64,000 nucleotides of DNA from Halichoerus grypus (lineage: Eukaryota; Chordata; Mammalia; Carnivora; Phocidae), in the NCBI RefSeq assembly GCF_964656455.1, contig NC_135718.1:22270449-22334448 (forward strand), written 5' to 3'. The notes beneath the pieces were generated by a model. The model worked only from the letters and a program-made list of their open reading frames with translations, made no database searches and was not told the DNA's origin. A program made the translations under genes and the position numbers. How positions within the stretch are numbered: position 1 is the stretch's first letter; every line of letters begins with the position of its first letter. Shown here in pieces: positions 58,990-64,000 of the stretch.

Positions 58990-59200
58990 GTTTGAAAGAA
59001 AGAAGATGACTTGACGAAAGTCTGTCTTCTCCATCCCCAACTCTAAACCACATTAATTGGGAAATTTATACTCACTGCATTATGCATTATTCCATATGCT
59101 TGGAAATAATTGGGGACTTGGATTAGCCATGCCTGTAATAAGTCGATGCATAAATTCTTTTCTTTGGTGGGACAAGGAGATTTCTTCATCTGAAAACCCT
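58990..59200. other. Unique A+T-rich block, possible conserved non-coding element
   Basis: Repeat-free and dense in homeobox/POU-like words: ATTAATTGGGAAATT, CATTATGCATTATTCCATATGC and GATGCATAAATTC. These are only suggestive. Confidence 0.3.
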
Positions 59201-59206
59201 TAGAAC

Positions 59207-61335
59207 TTGATTAGTATTTATTGTGAAATTTTTCTCACTTATATTGTCATTTCCCAACTTCCTAGATCACCCGTTCTTGATTTATTTTTGCCTTCTCTCA
59301 GTTGGGAATCTATCACTTCTGACCTCAAAGGAGTGTGTCAGAATTTAAACCATCCTCTTCCTTCTACATTGCATGAGACATTTCCTCTTGTTGGGTTGCA
59401 GAAGGCAATCCCAACAACCTGTCCCTTCAAAACTGAAATGAATGTTATACGATGGAGACTATACTTTTACCAGGTGACAGTGGGTCCCAGCCTGTAGTAG
59501 CCTTAGCAATCAGAGTTTTGCTGACATCAAATGATTCTAGTTACTGCTGCATTCTTGATAGAGGTCTGGCCTCTAATTTTCCCTTCTTGGCAGCTCTGCA
59601 AAGAGGCTGATGCTCTCGATGCTGAGATGATCTATGAATCTATGGACTCTGCCTATGTCTATTACATTTTTTTTTTTTTTTTTTAATTTGGGCCAGTTTT
59701 AGAGTATCTACAAAACTGGAAGACTCTTAGTCAAAAGGGCTCTGCTTACATTTTCCATTGTTGAAACCAACATGATACAATTGTTCCTCCAATCACCAGG
59801 AAGCATTTGGAGCTGGGGCGGGGGGCGACGGAAGTCAGCTACTGTCCGGACTCCTGTCAGCTAAGAATGCTGCCTCCATGACAGTCCTGATTAGCTTAGC
59901 TAATGGCAGCATGGCATTGGTAGCCTGAGGTACATCAGTTTGCCACCTTTGTTCCTGGGTACTAACTCATCTGTGTTCTTCACCTTTTCCAGATACAGCT
60001 CTGCAGGGTATATTCAGACTGAAACTTAGAGCAATTTCACTTACTCCAAAGACACATTGTAGTTGGGCAAAGGTCAAGGTACTGGTACCAGTCTGGTTTA
60101 TAGTGGCAAACATCAAGCTGATGGATGTGGGGTGTGATAAGCCTTGAAATAGGTCTAGACTAGAGCAGATTTAGATTGTGGATTTTGGTTCCTCTTGCAT
60201 CTAGTTCCTGGGCCATCTTTCTTCACTGATTTGACACTTTCTGTCACCCAGTAGTTCCTGTACCCACTGGAAATAATGCTACCCTTCCTTTCTTATGGAT
60301 TCTTTATCCTCCTGGAGGAGATAGAGTTGAGATGTGTAATTACCCTCGTGGGTCCTCATTTCCCTCAGAGAATACACATGTGCTAATTTAAGATTAGATT
60401 GAGTTTTTATTGCATTTAAGCAAGGGCAGAGATTTATCAAAAACTGGGTGGTCACCAAGAACTGTTAGTGATTTTGTCTGTGAAGGATAGTCTGCGGCCA
60501 TATCTGAGAAGTCCAGTATTTTGATTTTCCAAGATGCTTTTGGAGTTGAGGCTTACATTATATTCAAGAACAGTCTTTGCACTTGATGCTTCCTTTTAAG
60601 TTTTCATTTTCCTCCAGGGCTAATGCCAAACCTGTCATCATCACGGCCACAGCTGATCTGTGGAGGAAATCAGGGTTCACTAAATCCCTGAACAATAGCT
60701 CTGCTTCCAGCTTCCCAATGTCCATGAAAACCTCATTCCCTACAAGTACATTTCATGTTAACTTGCTGTGAGGAAAAAATGTCTTTGAAGCTCCAGATGC
60801 AGAAGAGGGCTCATTAAATGTAAGTTCCCTCTTTCAATAGTATGTTCATACTTTGTTCTTTTCTTAATGGCTGAAGACGTTGATTTCAAGCCACTGAAAG
60901 TTGCACGGGGGCTAATAAAAAACCTGTTCTCAGATTGGCTCACCAAATCGGGGTTCTTGTCATGGACTTGAGTGTCTCCTTACTGCATTTCATCTCAGTT
61001 TTGTGCTCTTTTCTGGGCATAGGATCCTGGGGTTGTGAGTTAGTAGCAGTCCTGTTATTTTGCCTCAGAAAATCATGCAACTGTGGTCCAAGATCCCACT
61101 CAGGGCCCAAGTGGACATAGGAAGGAAAGAGCTTGGTGAAGTGCCTCTATCACAGCTGATGCTTTGGGGCCAAGTTGAAAGTTAGAAAAGAGGAGAGTTG
61201 AGATTCTCAGCAGTGAATCTGCATTTAAGAATGTTAGTTTCCTGCATCATACTGCAAAGATCACTTTTGCAGATTTTCAGGAGGTAGAAAAGTTAATATT
61301 CAAATGTGGTCCAATCAGATGGTGATAGAGGTATG
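59207..61335. other. Unassigned block with - strand open frames
   Basis: No repeat recognised beyond a T-run (59667-59684). On the - strand, frames at 60758-60946 and, in other frames, around 60580-60780 show peptide-like composition interrupted by stops. It could be a decayed processed pseudogene read leftward, but I could not name a parent gene and found no target-site duplication. Confidence 0.25.
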
Positions 61336-61356
61336 TATTCAAAAGAACAGAGCTTA

Positions 61357-61690
61357 AAAACAAACAAACCAAAGGGCGCCTGGGTGGCTCAGTTGGTTAA
61401 GCGACTGCCTTCGGCTCAGGTCATGATCCTGGAGTCCCGGGATCGAGTCCCACATCGGGCTCCCTGCTCAGCAGGGGGTCTGCTTCTCCCTCTGCCCTCT
61501 TCCCTCTCGTGCTCTCTGTCTCTCATTCTCTCTCTCTCTCAAATAAATAAATAAAATCTTTAAAAAAAAAAAAAATAAAAAAATAAAAAAAAAAAAAAAA
61601 CAAACAAACCAAAAAACCAAAAAAAAAAAAAAAAACAAAACAAAAAAAGAGGAAAAAAAGAAAGAAAAAAAAGAAAAGAAAAAAAAAAAA
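61357..61690 (+). mobile_element. A-rich insertion containing a nested SINE
   Basis: CAAAAGAACAGAGCTTA occurs at 61340-61356 and again at 61691-61707, enclosing the whole A-rich block. Inside it, an A-rich leader, the SINE at 61374-61595 and a long impure A tract follow one another. Confidence 0.8.
61374..61595 (+). mobile_element. CAN SINE
   Basis: Head GGGCGCCTGGGTGGCTCAGT and a near-consensus body. Its own perfect duplication AAAAACAAACAAACCAAA lies at 61356-61373 and 61596-61613. Confidence 0.95.
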
Positions 61691-61924
61691 CAAAAGAACA
61701 GAGCTTACAGGCTGCCGGTTTTTAAATTTCATTCTTAAGTTTCAGAGTATTTTTAGAAATGTTAGAAATTCTAAGTGAAAATTGAATAAGCATTATCTCC
61801 CTAGATTTTTCTCAAACTTTTGTAGATACATAAAAATGTTTAATCTGTTAGATCAGTACTTTAGTCAGTCCTATAAAAAGTAAATAGTATGTCCTGTGTG
61901 TGTTTGAAAGTTGGTATGAACACA

Positions 61925-62029
61925 TGCTGTGTTCTCATTTTAGCACTGCCACTAATTGTGTGATCTCAGCCAGATCATTTTATTTCATAGAGTCCCAGGC
62001 TCCCCATTTATAAGAAGAAAAGTACGTAC
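61925..62029 (+). mobile_element. MIR fragment
   Basis: CACTGCCACTAATTGTGTGA followed by TCTCAGCCAGATCATTTTAT fits the MIR 'ctgccacttactagctgtgtgaccttgggcaagt' segment. Confidence 0.65.
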
Positions 62030-62560
62030 TAGATGTGATGTAGGAAAGACGTTAGGGTTTGAAGCCGATGGTCAAGAAAGAATTCTTGAGTTGTCTTTGG
62101 TGCAAAAAGGTGGTTTTAGTAAAGCACAGGGACAGGACCCGTGGGCAGAAAGAGCTGTGCTGGGGTCATGAGGAGTGACCCATTATATACTTTCAAGTTG
62201 GAAGGGAGTTTGGGATAGTGTAAGTCTCTAAGGAATTTTGGAAGCAAAGTTTCCAGGACCTTGAGGGGTCTAGCTATTGTTGGGAAAAGGTCATTTATTT
62301 CCGTCTAGTAAAACCTGAGCCATGAGAACCTTCAGATGTATATTGGTGGGTCATATGCTTGGGGGATGATTGCCAACATGTATCTTGGAGGGTAGAGATA
62401 AAGGAAGTTTCCAAAGGAATTTTTTTATGTTAATGTAGACTTACAGGATCCTGGGGGTTGGGCTAAGATTGCCTGTTGCCCTTAGCAAAGTATCAACATC
62501 CAGGCAGCTGAGTCCCTGGAGGAATGTCACTCTGCCTGTTACAAGGATTTGTCAATGGGC
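62030..62560. mobile_element. Carnivore dispersed repeat, possibly LTR-like
   Basis: GAAAGAATTCTTGAGTTGTC, then AGTAAAGCACAGGGACAGGA followed by CCCGTGGGCAGAAAGAGC, and later CTTACAGGATCCTGGGGGTT, recall a repeat seen often in carnivore genomes. I cannot say whether it is an LTR or an L1 5' UTR. No duplications or paired LTR found. Confidence 0.4.
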
Positions 62561-62924
62561 TGTAGGTAGTCAGGAAATTTAAGAATTTTTCTTCTGCCTT
62601 TGTTTCCCACATCAGATGGACTCTGTTTTTCAGTATAGCTTTGGCATTCCATATTTCTGAAAATTATTGCCCCAAATAGCTGCCTTGCTCAAAGCACATG
62701 TCCTCACATATTTTGGACTGCTAATGAGAAAATACTAGTACTCTTGTTCTAGGATTTTTTTTTCCTTAAATGTCTCCACCATAGCTCATTGCTAGTTGAT
62801 TAGAAGTAGACAGAGGGCGGCAAGCTCACTCTGGTTTTGCAGATAGTAATCTGGTTTTATGTCCATTAAATTAAAAAATCCATATCCCAAATTAAAATGA
62901 TAGAAAACAAAGAATTACCTTGCC

Positions 62925-63260
62925 TAAATCACCTTATGTCTCTGACCCTTGATTTCCATATCCTATTGGGTATAATAGTAATTCTATCAATCAGGTTCTA
63001 TGAGGAGTAAATAAACATTTTTAAGAACTTGTCTGATACATTTTCAGTTTTAAAAGGTAAAAACAACTAATAGGTCTTCTGACTGTAAAGGAAAAGAGGG
63101 AAGAGAGCTAGCTATCATTTACTGAAAAGCCTCTGTGAGCCTCAGTTTTGAGAATTTGTGAAATGAGGATTTTAAAAATGCTTTCCTTAGTTAAGGTTGC
63201 TACAAATATCTGGTAGCCAGATATCATCATGGTCCCCGTGTTCTTCAAGCTGTGAAGTGC
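62925..63260 (+). mobile_element. MIR relics
   Basis: 62925-63030 has ACCTTGCCTAAATCACCTTA and GTCTCTGACCCTTGATTTCC. 63120-63260 has GTGAGCCTCAGTTTTGAGAA and AGCTGTGAAGTGCTCTGTGG. Both are + strand MIR-like. Confidence 0.55.
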
Positions 63261-63349
63261 TCTGTGGACATAGTTATCCTTAGTTATAAGTTGGTGCAGG
63301 GAAAACTTGACCTTTGTGTCTCCTCCAACATGGCAGGGGACTAAGTATG

Positions 63350-63500
63350 ATTGTAATTCACTAGATACTGGTCTCCTTGAGAATAAGTGTTTAGTTTGCA
63401 ACGTTTTTTTTTTTTTTGCCTTACAGCACTGGAGCAAGAACAATGCCTGTCACATAGTGAGTACTCAATAAGTATCTCTTTAATGAATCAGTGAATTAAT
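63350..63500 (+). mobile_element. L2 3' end fragment
   Basis: GTCTCCTTGAGAATAAGTGT, AACAATGCCTGTCACATAGT and GAGTACTCAATAAGTATCTC are the L2 tail, with a T-run in the middle. Confidence 0.7.
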
Positions 63501-63574
63501 AAATCACTGATTTTATTTTAGCTTCTATTTTATTGATCATATGCCTGGCGATATGCTAAGTATATTTCATAGTG

Positions 63575-63715
63575 GCTTTTAATCCTGGGGAGCTTTTAAA
63601 AATATATGTGTTGTCCCACCCAAAATTCATGGAATCAGAATCTCTGGGACTGAGCCCAGGACATAGGTAGTTTAAAAGTTATACCCAAGTGATTTTAATG
63701 TGTGAGAGACACAGA
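63575..63715 (+). mobile_element. MER5-like (hAT-Charlie) relic
   Basis: TTAATCCTGGGGAGCTTTTA, CAGAATCTCTGGGACTGAGC and AAGTGATTTTAATGTGTG match the two ends and core of a MER5-type MITE. Confidence 0.7.
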
Positions 63716-64000
63716 ATCAATGAACTCTTGATCCATTGTTTTCCTGGGGTTTGCATGACTGGGCTGCTTGCTAATGTTGCCAATTACTTACTTCTGGGCA
63801 TCCAAGTTTCAGTGAGCATGTTCTCCCATCTTGCCATTTGTCATGGCTAAAATATTCTACTTTAACAAGGATGCAAATTTATCATCCACATTAAGAGTGT
63901 AATCTTTTTTGCATCTAGTCCTGAAACACAGTCGTGCTCTCCATATAAATCATAAACTTAGATCCTTTTGTAGTGTGAAAGAAAACACGTAAATCAGGAT

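Larger units (their letters stand above)
46415..64000 (+). other. Partial downstream intron (probably intron 2 of SORCS1)
   Basis: I looked for the next VPS10 exon, which should begin by completing Arg and then encode Ser-Thr-Asp-Tyr-Gly, and did not see it. The intron is therefore at least 17.6 kb. It contains microsatellites, SINEs, one short L1 end and MIR/L2 relics. Confidence 0.65.

Noticed and set aside
61523..61732. Phe-rich - strand frame
   Set aside because: Antisense of a long A-rich tract.
1..64000. CRISPR arrays, tRNA/rRNA genes, intact endogenous retroviruses
   Set aside because: None seen. The tRNA-like heads belong to SINEs and lack an intact cloverleaf, and no gag/pol/env-like frames were found.

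Overview
This window is mammalian nuclear DNA from a carnivoran, most likely an arctoid (mustelid, seal or bear lineage). The evidence is about 22 tRNA-Lys-derived CAN SINEs, which share a head beginning GGCGCCTGGGTGGCTCAG and a CT-rich body ending AAATAAATAAAATCTT, plus five copies of the carnivore L1 3' end. The SINE bodies are not the common dog SINEC_Cf type. I cannot fix the species from this sequence alone. Nothing bacterial, plasmid-like or viral was seen.

Only one piece of protein-coding sequence can be supported: a 68-bp exon at 46347-46414 on the + strand, flanked by a branch point, pyrimidine tract, AG acceptor and strong GT donor. Its 22 codons contain KLYDYNLGS and ITESSLW, the start of the VPS10 propeller in SorCS receptors. 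SORCS1 is the best fit, SORCS3 the main alternative. The rest of the window is therefore read as two partial introns: 46 kb upstream (probably the giant first intron) and 17.6 kb downstream. I see no CpG island, promoter, second exon, tRNA or rRNA gene, or CRISPR array.

Layout. 1-10 kb: Tigger-type DNA transposon pieces, several SINEs, a (CT)n(CA)n tract, an old L1M end, a short L1 with target-site duplications, and a degenerate GT-rich minisatellite. 10-20 kb: four + strand or - strand SINEs in unique intron, then a short L1 end inside an old L1M 5' region. 20-33 kb: MIRs, more SINEs, an L1 end, a SINE/DNA-transposon junction, a head-to-head SINE pair, and an exact 99-bp tandem repeat. 33-46 kb: mostly unique intron, plus a twin-primed (internally inverted) L1 inside an L1M. 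46-64 kb: the exon, then intron with microsatellites, an L1 end with an unusual 3' terminus, SINEs, MIR/L2 relics, a nested A-rich SINE insertion, a possible LTR-like repeat and a MER5-like relic.

The ORFs longer than about 60 codons are accounted for by repeats, microsatellites or chance. I found no undescribed gene system. The structures most worth checking are the three head-to-head SINE pairs, the twin-primed L1, the 99-bp duplication, the nested insertion near 61.5 kb, the truncated-3'-end L1 at 50.7 kb, and a few unique blocks that may be conserved enhancers.
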